Positions 9,244 through 17,996 are shown, counted from the stretch's first letter. The stretch: 64,000 nt of DNA from Streptomyces lincolnensis (GCF_021173675.1 NZ_JAIHON010000006.1:372001-436000); one strand, 5' to 3'. A program made the numbers and translations. Notes: generated by a model from the letters alone, not told the origin.

Positions 9244-10056
9244 TCACGCGTGCCCGTCCACCCGCGCCAGGAACTCCCCCAGCGCCGCGTTGAACTCCTC
9301 GGGCCGTTCCAGGTTCGGCATGTGGGCCGCCCCGTCGATCACCCGCAGGGTCGAGTCGGGGAGCAGCGCGTGCATGTCCTCGGCGTCGGAGACCGGGGTG
9401 AAGGCGTCGTCGGCGCCGACGACGACCAGGGCGGGGACGGTGACGCGGGTCAGCAGGCCGCGGTAGTCGGGGCGTTCGGCACGGCCGCGCAGGGCCGCCG
9501 CGGCGCCCTCGGGGGGTGCGGCCGTCATCATGCGGTGGACGTGGGCCCTGACCTCGGGGGCGGCGTAGGGGGCGACCATCCTGTCGAGGACCTCGTCGGC
9601 GTAACCGCGCATGCCTTCGCGCAGGAGCCGGTCGGCCATGTCGTTGCGGGCCCTCCTGCCCTCGGGGGTCTCCTCGGCGGGGAAGGTGTCGGCCAGGACG
9701 AGCCCGTGAACGCGGTCGCCGAACCGTCCGTAGCAGTCCATGGCGATCTGGCCGCCCATGGAGAGCCCGGCGAGGACGAAGGCGTCCACCTTCAGGTCGT
9801 CCAGCAGGGCCTCGATGTCCCGGGCGAAGTCGGAGAGGCGGGTGATGCCCGGGACGACCGGCGAGGCGCCGTATCCGCGCAGGTCGGGGGCTATCACCCG
9901 GCGGGCGGCGGAGAACTCCGCGAGCTGCGGGTCCCACATCGTGCGGTCGAAGGGGTGGCCGTGGACGAGGACGAGCGGCACGCGGGAGGTCTCGGTATCC
10001 GTGTCGATATCGGTGCCTTTGTCCTCGTACGCGAGAGATATCTCGGAACGGGTCAT
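9244..10056 (-). CDS. Alpha/beta-fold hydrolase
   Basis: This 270-residue cytoplasmic enzyme has the HGHPFDRTMWDPQL oxyanion region, the nucleophile elbow GLSMGGQ, an acid in GADDAFTPVSD and the catalytic His in GAAHMPN. Together these are the full Ser-Asp-His triad of the haloperoxidase/esterase group. The ATG at 10054-10056 (MTRSEISLAYEDKG) was chosen over an upstream in-frame codon because it leaves the intergenic repeats free. It is divergent from a MocR regulator that may control it. The substrate is unknown. Confidence 0.88.
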   Translation of the reverse strand: MTRSEISLAYEDKGTDIDTDTETSRVPLVLVHGHPFDRTMWDPQLAEFSAARRVIAPDLRGYGASPVVPGITRLSDFARDIEALLDDLKVDAFVLAGLSMGGQIAMDCYGRFGDRVHGLVLADTFPAEETPEGRRARNDMADRLLREGMRGYADEVLDRMVAPYAAPEVRAHVHRMMTAAPPEGAAAALRGRAERPDYRGLLTRVTVPALVVVGADDAFTPVSDAEDMHALLPDSTLRVIDGAAHMPNLERPEEFNAALGEFLARVDGHA

Positions 10057-10084
10057 GTGAGTGACCTTAGATCGGCCCAACAGG

Positions 10085-10117
10085 TCGGTGCAATAAGATC
10101 TTTGCGCTCGGTGCAAT
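10085..10117. promoter_or_regulatory. Direct-repeat operator between hydrolase and MocR genes
   Basis: Two identical 10-bp direct repeats, TCGGTGCAAT (10085-10094 and 10108-10117), 23 bp apart start to start, flank an AAGATCTT palindrome (10095-10102). MocR/PdxR regulators bind direct repeats of this kind, so autoregulation and control of the divergent hydrolase are likely. Confidence 0.6.
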
Positions 10118-10132
10118 GTGATGGGGGAGCTC

Positions 10133-11521
10133 GTGAACGACTACCGGCGGATCGCCGACCGTCTCGCCGACGACATCGCGGAGGGCCGGCTCAGACCGGG
10201 CGAACGGCTGCCGCCGCAAAGGGTGTTCGCCCGGCGGCGCGGGATCGCCGGCTCCACGGCGGGACGGGTCTACGCCGAACTCGTGCGGCGGGGACTGGTC
10301 GTCGGGGAGGTCGGCCGGGGAACCTTCGTACGGGCGAGCCCGGCGGGGCCGGGAGGCGGGCGGGGGATCGTGGAGTCGGCGACCGCCGCGCCCGTGAACC
10401 TGGAGCTCAACTACCCTTCCGCGCCCGGCCAGTCGGAGCTGCTCGCCCCGGCCCTCGCGCCGCTGCTGCGCCCCGACGTGCTCACCGTGGCGCTGCGCCC
10501 GGCCGCCGTCGCCGGCACCCCCGCCGCCCGGGAGGCCGCCGCCGGGCTGCTCGCCACCCCCGGCTGGCGACCGGCGCCCGAGCGGTTCCTGTTCGCGGGC
10601 AACGCCCGGCAGGCGATCGCCGCCGCCCTCGCCTCCCTGGTCCGGCCGGGCGGCCGGGTCGGCGTCGAGACGCTGACGTATCCCGTGGTCAAGGAGATCG
10701 CGGTCCGGCTCGGCATCACCCTCGTCCCGCTGGTCACCGACGAGGGCGGGGTGTGCCCGGAGGCGGTGGCCGCCGCCCACCGCGCGGCGCCGCTGTCCGC
10801 GCTCTACGTCCAGCCGACGCTGCACAACCCGACCTCCCTGACCATGACCGACGAGCGACGGCACCGACTCGCCCGCACGGTCGTGGAGTTGGACCTCCCC
10901 GTCGTGGAGGACCGCATCTGGTCCTTCCTCGCCGACCCGTCCGACGCCGAGCCGCTCGCCGCGCTCGCCCCCGGCCTCACCCATGTGGTCGACGGCCTCT
11001 CCAAGAGGGTCGCGCCCGGTCTCACCGTCGGGTTCCTCGTCGTACCGCCGCACCGGACCGACACCGTGGCCGCCGCGGTCCGCTCCGGCGGGTGGAGCGC
11101 GGGGCGGTTCGCACTGGAGGCGGCCGTGCGGTGGCTGGCGGACGGGACGGTGGACCGGCTGGTCGACGCGAAGCGGGCGGACGCCGGACGGCGGCAGCGG
11201 ATCGTCGCCGAGGAACTGCACGGGTTCTCCGTACGGTCCGATCCGCGCGCCTACTACGCCTGGTGGGAGCTGCCCGCGCCCTGGCGCGCGGACACCTTCA
11301 CGGCCGCCGCGGCGGCGCACGGCATCGCCCTCACCCCGGGTCCCGCCTTCGTGGTGGACCCGCACCGCACCCCGGACGCGGTCAGGCTCGGGCTCGCGTC
11401 GGTGCCGGAGACGGATCTGCGGCGGGCGCTGCGGACGCTCGCCGACGTAGCGACACGGGGAGCGGACGCCCGGGGCGGCCGGGGCGGTCCTGACGGCCTC
11501 GACGGCCTTGGCGGTCGGTGA
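10133..11521 (+). CDS. MocR/PdxR-type regulator (GntR winged helix plus aminotransferase fold)
   Basis: Of 462 residues, 1-65 form the GntR-type DNA-binding domain (LRPGERLPPQRVFARRRGIA), followed by a fold-type I aminotransferase domain. The PLP-lysine region reads DGLSKRVAPGLTVGF and an upstream segment reads YVQPTLHNPTSLTM, both typical of MocR proteins. Members use PLP as an effector and often regulate a divergent gene. The GTG at 10133 has GGGGGAG at 10123-10129; GTG 10118 and ATG 10121 are weaker options. The 3' 140 bp overlap the convergent membrane-protein gene. Confidence 0.9.
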   Translation: MNDYRRIADRLADDIAEGRLRPGERLPPQRVFARRRGIAGSTAGRVYAELVRRGLVVGEVGRGTFVRASPAGPGGGRGIVESATAAPVNLELNYPSAPGQSELLAPALAPLLRPDVLTVALRPAAVAGTPAAREAAAGLLATPGWRPAPERFLFAGNARQAIAAALASLVRPGGRVGVETLTYPVVKEIAVRLGITLVPLVTDEGGVCPEAVAAAHRAAPLSALYVQPTLHNPTSLTMTDERRHRLARTVVELDLPVVEDRIWSFLADPSDAEPLAALAPGLTHVVDGLSKRVAPGLTVGFLVVPPHRTDTVAAAVRSGGWSAGRFALEAAVRWLADGTVDRLVDAKRADAGRRQRIVAEELHGFSVRSDPRAYYAWWELPAPWRADTFTAAAAAHGIALTPGPAFVVDPHRTPDAVRLGLASVPETDLRRALRTLADVATRGADARGGRGGPDGLDGLGGR

Positions 11522-12353
11522 GCCGGCAGGTCAGGGCCACCGCCAGGCCGAGGGCGACGAGTAGCCAGGAGACCGTGCGCAGGCCGGCCGTCAGGGCGTC
11601 GTAGATCGCCCCGGCGGCCGGCTGGTGGGCCGGGTCGGGCAGATCGGCCAGGGTGAGGTACCGGCCGACGGCGACCGCGACGCCGAGGAGCGCGCCGCCC
11701 AGCGCCGTGCCGAGCGCGGTCGCGGTGACCGCGCGGCGGCGGCAGGCGGCGACCGAGATCCCGGCGACCGCGAGGGCCGCGGCCGTGACGGGCAGCCAGA
11801 AACCGGCGACGTCCAGCACGTCGTACCCCTTCCTGAGCCGGGCCAGGTCCTCGGCCGGGAGCACCGCGACCTCGGTGTGCCGGACCGGGACGCGCCGCGC
11901 CAACGGCGCGTTGTCGTCGGCGAGTTCGTCCTTCAGATGTACGGCGACGGGTGCGAGGTCGACGGTCACCGCGTGCTCCCGGCCGCCGTCCCGCACCGCC
12001 CGCAGCACCGCGTCGTGGACGGCCCGGTTGCCCGTGTCCCAGGCCGTGCGGAAGGCCTCGGTGCGGGTGAACGAGCGCACGGCGTCGTCGACGAAGGGGC
12101 GCGTCGACCCCGGCATTCCGGTCTCGTCGGCGATGCCGGCCCCGACCCGGTCCGCGACCGCGTCCCGCACCGCCGGATCAGCGGCCAGCGGGGCCATCGC
12201 GCGGACGTAGCGGCCCGTGTCCGTGAGCCCGTACGACACCCAGGCCGCCAGCGCGCCGAACGGCACGAGGGCGCAGGCGAGGGCGATCAGTACGGCTGAC
12301 AGGGCGTTTCTCGGGGCAGGGGACGCGAGGCGTGGGGACACCCCTCCAGGCAA
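11382..12353 (-). CDS. Predicted integral membrane protein, unknown function
   Basis: This 323-residue protein has one N-terminal transmembrane helix (about 17-40), an extracytoplasmic region of about 130 residues, then three helices (around 175-200, 205-225 and 255-275). A basic Arg/Pro tail (RQGRRGRQDRPGRPGRP) follows. The layout resembles Streptomyces membrane proteins without assigned function. The tail is encoded entirely within the overlap with the convergent MocR gene, so it may be a young extension. It is divergent from the SH3 protein gene. Confidence 0.75.
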   Translation of the reverse strand: MPGGVSPRLASPAPRNALSAVLIALACALVPFGALAAWVSYGLTDTGRYVRAMAPLAADPAVRDAVADRVGAGIADETGMPGSTRPFVDDAVRSFTRTEAFRTAWDTGNRAVHDAVLRAVRDGGREHAVTVDLAPVAVHLKDELADDNAPLARRVPVRHTEVAVLPAEDLARLRKGYDVLDVAGFWLPVTAAALAVAGISVAACRRRAVTATALGTALGGALLGVAVAVGRYLTLADLPDPAHQPAAGAIYDALTAGLRTVSWLLVALGLAVALTCRLTDRQGRRGRQDRPGRPGRPLPVSLRRRASAAPAADPSPAPTRARA

Positions 12354-12415
12354 GGGCCTGACGAGGGCGTGCGCGAGCCGTGGGAACCGGGGATTCCGCT
12401 CTCCGGTGGAGGGTT

Positions 12416-12429
12416 CACCCGAACGGGTG
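12416..12429. promoter_or_regulatory. Palindrome CACCCGAACGGGTG upstream of SH3 gene
   Basis: Perfect 6-bp arms around AA, 65 bp before the SH3-protein start codon. A nearly identical motif lies at 52586-52598 upstream of a membrane-protein gene. It may be a shared operator or promoter element. Confidence 0.4.
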
Positions 12430-12493
12430 TTTCCTGGTGCTGGGGAGGTTTGTGGGGGTTCTGGGGGGCTCTGGGGAGAAGGAGGCCGATTTC

Positions 12494-13057
12494 ATGCGCA
12501 GCACTCCGGCCCTGCGGATCCTGGCCGCGGCCCTGCTCACCGGCGGAACCCTCGCCGTATCGGCGCTGGGTGGTACGGCGGCGGCAGCCCCGCCCACGTA
12601 TGCCGAGGGGCGCGGTGGCGGCCATCCGGTCTGGGGCACCATCGTCTCCGGCACCGCCCTCAACGTCAGAGCGGCGCCCACCACGCACTCCGCCGTCGTC
12701 GACCGGCTCTCGCCGGGCAGCCAGGACCGTGTCGAGTGCATGGTCCGCGGCCAGAGCGTCAACGGCAACCCGTACTGGTACTGGTTCGTCGGCGCCCGGG
12801 GATGGGTGAGCGCCGCGTTCGTCGACACCGGCGGACGCGGGGTGCCGACCTGTGCGGATCCCTGTCCGCAGTGGAAGAACGGCGACTGGCACAACGCCGA
12901 CCCGAGCGACGCGAACTGGAGCAACGCCTGGGCCGTCTCGGGCGCCGGTTCCTGGAGCGCGTCGGGCTCCGCGTCCTGGAGCGCCTCCGGTTCCTGGAGT
13001 TTCAGTGCCTCCGGATCCTCATCGGGCGGCTGGGACTGGGTCCCCGTCGGCTGGTGA
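12494..13057 (+). CDS. Secreted SH3-domain protein with Ser/Trp-rich tail
   Basis: This 187-residue exported protein has a signal peptide (MRSTPALRILAAALLTGGTL... to about residue 33) and a bacterial SH3 domain containing the LNVRAAPTTHSAVVDRL signature and YWYWFVGARGWVSAAFV. The Cys-containing linker ends in a tail of Ser/Trp repeats (GSWSASGSASWSASGSWSF). SH3b domains usually bind peptidoglycan. The ATG at 12494 is preceded by GAAGGAGG. The tail repeats resemble surface-adhesive or aromatic-stacking segments; that is inference. Confidence 0.85.
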   Translation: MRSTPALRILAAALLTGGTLAVSALGGTAAAAPPTYAEGRGGGHPVWGTIVSGTALNVRAAPTTHSAVVDRLSPGSQDRVECMVRGQSVNGNPYWYWFVGARGWVSAAFVDTGGRGVPTCADPCPQWKNGDWHNADPSDANWSNAWAVSGAGSWSASGSASWSASGSWSFSASGSSSGGWDWVPVGW

Positions 13058-13076
13058 GTGGAGGGATGAGGGAGAC

Positions 13077-13110
13077 GCGTGGGCCCCGGCGGTCGTGCCG
13101 GGGTCCACGC
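13077..13110. terminator. Convergent terminator
   Basis: A 14-bp stem with one G-T pair (13077-13090 with 13097-13110, loop GGTCGT) lies between the SH3 gene and the convergent small membrane-protein gene, and can serve both. Confidence 0.8.
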
Positions 13111-13159
13111 GCCGTGGTGCGCCTGCCGGTGCACGGCGTGTCGTGCCGCCGCCGATCGG

Positions 13160-13645
13160 TCAGCGAATGCGGTTTCCGGCGCCGTCCTCGCGCGTGTAGT
13201 AGCGGTAGAAGAACACCATGAAGATGCCTGCCGCGATCACCGCACCCATGACCGCCGAGCGCAGCACGCTGGTGCCGGTCTGGCTGTAGAGGAAACCGAT
13301 CGCCACACCCGCGAACGCGGACTTCACGCCCGAGTGCAGTTCCCGCTGGAGCCGTGGGGCCAGCGTCGCCACGGCGATGCACAGCACGATGAACGCGACC
13401 GCGCACGAGAAGCCGAACAGCAGGTTCCAGCCGGTGATGGCCCCGCCGTCGCGCCGGTTGGCCGCGGCCCAGTAGCCGTACACGAGCCCCAGGACCACGG
13501 GGATCCCGAACCTCGCCATCCGGTGGGTCCGCTCGCTGAAGACGTCGGGCGTAAGGATCGGCCTGGCCGTCACACGGGTGGCGCGGGTTCGGCGGGTGCC
13601 GCGCATACCGCGCATGCCGCCCGGCGTGGGTGCCGCATGAGCCAT
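13160..13645 (-). CDS. Small membrane protein, unknown function
   Basis: This 161-residue protein has a basic N-terminus (MAHAAPTPGGMRGMRGTRRT) and about four hydrophobic segments, e.g. RFGIPVVLGLVYGYWA, LLFGFSCAVAFIVLCIAVAT, GVAIGFLYSQ and AVIAAGIFMVFFYRYYT. Its ATG is preceded on the coding strand by AGGAG at seven bases. It fits the Streptomyces integral membrane proteins of about 150 residues with no assigned role. Confidence 0.78.
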   Translation of the reverse strand: MAHAAPTPGGMRGMRGTRRTRATRVTARPILTPDVFSERTHRMARFGIPVVLGLVYGYWAAANRRDGGAITGWNLLFGFSCAVAFIVLCIAVATLAPRLQRELHSGVKSAFAGVAIGFLYSQTGTSVLRSAVMGAVIAAGIFMVFFYRYYTREDGAGNRIR

Positions 13646-13816
13646 GAGAGCACTCCTCTCTCCTCGCCCCCGACTACCAGAGCACACCCGGGGACGAGGG
13701 CCTGGCAAGTCGGAGTGGCGGAGGCTCGCCGCGGGGCGGGGGGAGAGGCGGGCCGGGACGCCGGCTGGGATACGGGCCGGGATGCGGGGCAGGCACGGGC
13801 GTGTTTCGCTGGGCGC

Positions 13817-15079
13817 GTGAGCGGCCGTGTGCTGAGACCGGTGGGTGGTCGCCGGAGAGGACTTGCCCGGTTGCCCCGGCTGCCCCGTCCCGGGACGCGG
13901 GACGTCCTGCAACGCCACCAGATGCTGCGGGTCCGCGGCCGCAGTGTCGCCTGGCTGGCACCGCTGCTCCTGCTGGCCGCCATCGTCGGCATCGACTTCA
14001 ACACCACCGGCGAGTTCCGGATCATCTCCTGGATCGTGCTGGTGCCCGGCATCGCCGCCGCGATCTGCGGGGTGGGACTCACCGCCGCCTTCGCCGTCGT
14101 CTCGCTCGCCGCGTACTTCGTGGTGGACGGCGCCTGGCCGCACCAGTACCGGATCGGCCTCTCCGACTTCATCCTCGTCGGCATCGGCGGCCTCCTGGCC
14201 ACCCTCGCCTGCGCGGTCCGGGTCCGCGGCGAGCGCCGCATGCTCCACATGCGGGACATCGCCGAGACCGTTCGCCGTACCGTGCTGCGCGAACTGCCGC
14301 CCGGCTGGGGCGGTCTCGACCACGCGGCCGTCTATCTCGCCGCCGACACCGAGGCCCGCGTCGGCGGCGACTTCTACGACATCCAGCCCGGCCTGCACGG
14401 CACCCGCGTCCTCCTCGGGGACGTCCAGGGCAAGGGGCTCGGCGCGGTCGAGGCGGCGGCCGCGCTGCTCGGCACGTTCCGGGAGGCCGCCTACCACGAG
14501 CCGGACCTCGCGACCGTCGCCGAACGCCTGGAGATCCGGATGCTCCGGCACGGCATCCACGGGGCCGCGCTCGGCCGCGAGGACGGCGACCGGTTCGCGA
14601 CGGCGGTGCTGCTCGGCTTCCCCGCGGGGGAGCCGGACGTGGTGGAGGCCGCCGTCTTCGGCCACGAACCGGCGCTGGCGGTCGGCCCGTCGGGGGTGCG
14701 GCCGCTGCCGCCCGGGGACGGACTGCCGCTGGGGCTGGGGGAGTTGGCGGAGGGGCTGCTGCCGCGGGTGCACCGGGTCCGGCTGGGCGCGGACACCACC
14801 CTGCTGCTGACCACCGACGGTGTGACCGAGGCCCGGGACGGGGAAGGGTGCTTCTATCCGCTGGCCGAGGAGATCGCCCGGGCCGTCGCCGACGATCCGC
14901 GGGTCGCCGAACCCCGGCGGCTGGTCGGCTTCGTTCGCGACGGCACGCTGCGGCACTGCGGTGGGCGGCTGGCCGACGACACGACGGTGTTCGCGGTACG
15001 GCGGCTCGGCGGTCCGCTCGGCGGTTCTGACGGCCTGCCGGGTGCCGAAAGCGCCGGAAAGGGACGTTTGCAGTCCTGA
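13817..15079 (+). CDS. Membrane-anchored PP2C/SpoIIE-type protein phosphatase
   Basis: This protein of about 420 residues has N-terminal transmembrane helices (SVAWLAPLLLLAAIVGIDF and two to three more) and a C-terminal SpoIIE domain. The metal-binding acidic motifs are visible: GGDFYDI, LLGDVQGKGLGA, LLTTDGVTEARD and LADDTTVF. Such phosphatases usually act on anti-sigma-factor antagonists in partner-switching circuits. No partner kinase or antagonist gene is adjacent. The start is uncertain: GTG 13817 is used here, and ATG 13922 directly before the first helix is an alternative; neither has a clear ribosome site. Confidence 0.87.
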   Translation: MSGRVLRPVGGRRRGLARLPRLPRPGTRDVLQRHQMLRVRGRSVAWLAPLLLLAAIVGIDFNTTGEFRIISWIVLVPGIAAAICGVGLTAAFAVVSLAAYFVVDGAWPHQYRIGLSDFILVGIGGLLATLACAVRVRGERRMLHMRDIAETVRRTVLRELPPGWGGLDHAAVYLAADTEARVGGDFYDIQPGLHGTRVLLGDVQGKGLGAVEAAAALLGTFREAAYHEPDLATVAERLEIRMLRHGIHGAALGREDGDRFATAVLLGFPAGEPDVVEAAVFGHEPALAVGPSGVRPLPPGDGLPLGLGELAEGLLPRVHRVRLGADTTLLLTTDGVTEARDGEGCFYPLAEEIARAVADDPRVAEPRRLVGFVRDGTLRHCGGRLADDTTVFAVRRLGGPLGGSDGLPGAESAGKGRLQS

Positions 15080-15148
15080 GGCAGACCTTTGCAGCCGCAG
15101 CGGTTACCGTGCTGACGTACGTGATCGACGGGGGATGGGGAGGGACCG

Positions 15149-16600
15149 ATGCCCGGGACCGTGCTGCTGCTCGCCGCGTCACCGGTGGGCAAGGGCTGTC
15201 TGGTGGACGCGGCGTCCGTACTTCCCGTGCTCGCGGCCGTGCCGCCCGCCGTGCTGTCCGGCACGGACACGGCCAACGTCGTCGAGCTCGCGGATCCCCT
15301 GGAACCGCAGGCCGTTCTCACGCGGTTGCGGGCCGCGGCGACCGCGCCGGGGCCGTTGACCGTGTACGTCACCGGGCAGTTGCTGCTCGACCGGCGCCAG
15401 CATCTGCCCCATCTCGCGCTGGCCCGCACCACGACGGCGACCGTCCGCTACACCGGGTTCCCCTGGCAGTGGATCCGCGAGGAGCTGCGGCTGCGCGCGC
15501 CCGGCACCACGACCCTCTTCCTAGACCTCCACGCCGACGCGGAGACCTGGCAGTGGCTGCGGACCCATCCCCTGGACTGCGGACGCAACACGGCCGTGTA
15601 CGGACGCGTCTCCCCTCCCCCGTCCTCCCGCCGGGCCGTCGCCGTCCCCTCCTACATGAAGGCCGTCGCGACGATCCTCCGCAGCGGGTGGCGTCCGCCG
15701 GTGGAACAACTCCACCAACAGGCAGTGAGCCGCCTGGGCAACGAGGCGTACGGAGCGTTGCTGCTGTCGGCACCGGGGTCTGGGGTGCCGGGGGGCATGG
15801 TGTCCGGCGTCCCGGTGGCCGTCCCTGGGGGCGCTGCCCCCAGCCTCCCGTATCGGACCGAAGGGCCTCGTCCTCGAACGCCGGACGGGCTGAAGGAAGC
15901 CGCGGCTCCGACCCGAACCCCCACCTCGCCCCGGCCCACGGAAGCGCCCCTCCGAGCAGGCAAAGCCGACCCGCTCACCACAGGTACGCCCCTTCCGCCC
16001 GAGCCCGACGATTCCCCACTGCCGGAGCCGAGCGGGCCATTGCCTCCCGAGGTGAGCGAGCCCCTTCCGCCGGAGCCGAGGGAACTCCAACTGCCGGATC
16101 CGAGCGTGCCGTCGTCCCCCGAGCCCACCACCCCCCACTCACCCCAAACCCCCGCCCCCCGCGACCCCCACGACGACGACCCGCACACCTACATCACCGC
16201 AGCCGTTCAGGATGGGCGGCATCGGGACGCGGACGCGCTTGCGGCGGAGCATGAGCGGGCTGCTGTGCGGGCGCATGGGGTGGGGTCGGAGAAGGCGTTG
16301 CACTGGGCGGAGGTGCGGGCGGATCTGGCGATGTTCGCGGGGGACTCGGTGCGGAGTTGCCGTACGTGGCTGGCGGTGGCGGACGCGCGGCTGACCTCGG
16401 GGCAGGCGGCGGACTCGCCGGCGGTCGAGGCGGCCGTGGACCGGGCCCACCACCAGTGGGGGCAGATCCGGGACGTGGGCAGTGCCCGCGAACTCGGGGC
16501 GGTGCTGGCCGAGTTGAGGGGAAGGGTGCCCGGCCGCCGGGAGGGCGCGTTGGATGCCGTGCGGCGGCAACTGAGCGAGTTGTTGCAGACGCAGGGGTAG
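15149..16600 (+). CDS. Hypothetical protein with Pro-rich centre and helical C-terminal domain
   Basis: I do not recognise a functional family for this 483-residue protein. Residues 1-210 form a conserved-looking globular region starting MPGTVLLLAASPVGKGCLVD. The centre (about 215-345) is low-complexity Pro/Glu/Ser. The last 140 residues are helical and TPR-like (DGRHRDADALAAEHERAAVR, HWAEVRADLAMFAGD). Part of the linker is encoded by an interspersed repeat (15821-15893) otherwise found between genes. The gene follows the SpoIIE phosphatase by 69 bp and converges on the amidohydrolase. Confidence 0.75.
   Translation: MPGTVLLLAASPVGKGCLVDAASVLPVLAAVPPAVLSGTDTANVVELADPLEPQAVLTRLRAAATAPGPLTVYVTGQLLLDRRQHLPHLALARTTTATVRYTGFPWQWIREELRLRAPGTTTLFLDLHADAETWQWLRTHPLDCGRNTAVYGRVSPPPSSRRAVAVPSYMKAVATILRSGWRPPVEQLHQQAVSRLGNEAYGALLLSAPGSGVPGGMVSGVPVAVPGGAAPSLPYRTEGPRPRTPDGLKEAAAPTRTPTSPRPTEAPLRAGKADPLTTGTPLPPEPDDSPLPEPSGPLPPEVSEPLPPEPRELQLPDPSVPSSPEPTTPHSPQTPAPRDPHDDDPHTYITAAVQDGRHRDADALAAEHERAAVRAHGVGSEKALHWAEVRADLAMFAGDSVRSCRTWLAVADARLTSGQAADSPAVEAAVDRAHHQWGQIRDVGSARELGAVLAELRGRVPGRREGALDAVRRQLSELLQTQG
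15821..15893 (+). repeat. Interspersed repeat inside a coding region
   Basis: The palindrome CTGGGGGCGCTGCCCCCAG (15825-15843) is followed by GGGCCTCGTCCTCGAACGCC and GGACGGGCTGA. It shares its ending with the intergenic copy at 9155-9225. Here it is read through in frame and supplies part of the low-complexity linker. Confidence 0.65.
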
Positions 16601-16622
16601 CCCCGCCACTGCAGGGGCCCCG

Positions 16623-17858
16623 CTACGACAGCAACGTCAGCGCCCCCGACACCAGCGTGCGCACGCCCGGCGCGACCGTGGACAGGTCCGGGGTGAAGCG
16701 GGGGCTGTGGTTGCTGGGGACGGCCGCGAGCTTCTGGTGGAGGTCGTCGCCGGGGGCCGCCGCCCACACGTCGGGCGGGGTGGCGGTGACGAACCAGTAG
16801 GCGTAGGGGAGGCCGCCGGTGGCCAGGTGGGAGAAGTCCTCGCTGCCCATCGCGGGCCCGGGGTCGAGAACCGTCGCGGCGCCGAAGACCTCGGCGTGCA
16901 CCGAGGCCACCCGCCGGTCGGTCTCGGAGTCGTTGACGGTCGCCGGGAAGGTCGAGCCGACCGTGACCTCCGGCTCGCGCGGACAGCCCGCCGCCGCGCA
17001 CTCACCGGCCGCGATCCGCCGTACCGCTTCGATCATGCGGGTGCGGACGTGCTCGGACTGGGTGCGGATGTTCAGCGACAGGCGCGCCTCGGTCGGGATG
17101 ATGTTCGGGCGGCTGCCCGCCTCGACGCGGCCCACCGTCAGCACCGCCGACTCCCCCGCCGCCACCTCCCGGGAGACGATCGTCTGCAGGCGGGTGACCA
17201 GGAAGCAGGCCGTGACCACCGGGTCGACCGCCGTCTCGGGGCGTGAGCCGTGGCCGCCCACTCCGTGGACCACGATGTCGATGTCCGTGGAGGCGGAGAG
17301 GATCAGACCCGGCACGTGGGCGTACAGACCCGCGGGACCGGGCGCCGCGTGCTGGCCGAGCAGGACGTCCGGGCGCGGGACACGCTCGTAGAGGCCGTCG
17401 GCCACCATGCGGGCCGCGCCCAGGCCCGTCTCCTCGGCCGGCTGGCCCACCAGCAGCAGGGTCCCGGACCAGGCGTCCCGGCCCGCGGACAGCGCCTCGG
17501 CCGCCCCCACCAGCCAGGTCACGTGCAGATCGTGCCCGCAGGCGTGCATCACCCCGGGCGCCTCGGAGGCGTACGGCAGCCCGGTCTCCTCCTGGACCGG
17601 CAGCGCGTCCATGTCGGCGCGCAGGAGGACGACAGGCCCGTCGCCGTTGCGCAGGACGCCCGCCACCCCCGTGCCGCCGATGCCGTCGGTGGTCTCGTAC
17701 CCGGCCCGGCGCAGCCGCTCGGTGAGCCTGGCCGCCGTGCGGTGTTCGTTCAGGGACAGCTCGGGGTGGCGGTGCAGGTCCCGGTAGAAGTCCTCCAGGG
17801 CGGACACCGGGAGGTCGGCGGTGAGGTCCAGCGCGGTACGGGCGGCGGGAGACGTCAT
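16623..17858 (-). CDS. M20-family amidohydrolase (carboxypeptidase/aminoacylase type)
   Basis: This 411-residue metal-dependent hydrolase of N-acyl amino acids or peptides carries the M20D metal-site sequences MHACGHDLH and GQPAEETGLGA, the dimerisation-domain motif VGGHGSRPETAVDPV and the late metal-site segment PAMGSEDFSHL. The length matches IAA-amino-acid-hydrolase/hippurate-hydrolase-like proteins. The start at 17856-17858 (MTSPAARTALDL) directly precedes the conserved LEDFYRDLHRHPELS segment. It is divergent from the MscS-like gene. Substrate not determined. Confidence 0.92.
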   Translation of the reverse strand: MTSPAARTALDLTADLPVSALEDFYRDLHRHPELSLNEHRTAARLTERLRRAGYETTDGIGGTGVAGVLRNGDGPVVLLRADMDALPVQEETGLPYASEAPGVMHACGHDLHVTWLVGAAEALSAGRDAWSGTLLLVGQPAEETGLGAARMVADGLYERVPRPDVLLGQHAAPGPAGLYAHVPGLILSASTDIDIVVHGVGGHGSRPETAVDPVVTACFLVTRLQTIVSREVAAGESAVLTVGRVEAGSRPNIIPTEARLSLNIRTQSEHVRTRMIEAVRRIAAGECAAAGCPREPEVTVGSTFPATVNDSETDRRVASVHAEVFGAATVLDPGPAMGSEDFSHLATGGLPYAYWFVTATPPDVWAAAPGDDLHQKLAAVPSNHSPRFTPDLSTVAPGVRTLVSGALTLLS

Positions 17859-17996
17859 GAGGGCCAGCGTGTCACCCGTACGGTCCCCTCCACCACGGTC
17901 CGCGCCCCGCGCCGCTGCTATCCACGAAGAAGGGGGACGCACACGACACAGCACTCGACGTAGCACTCGACGTAACCGACTAAGGAAGTGCCGCTG

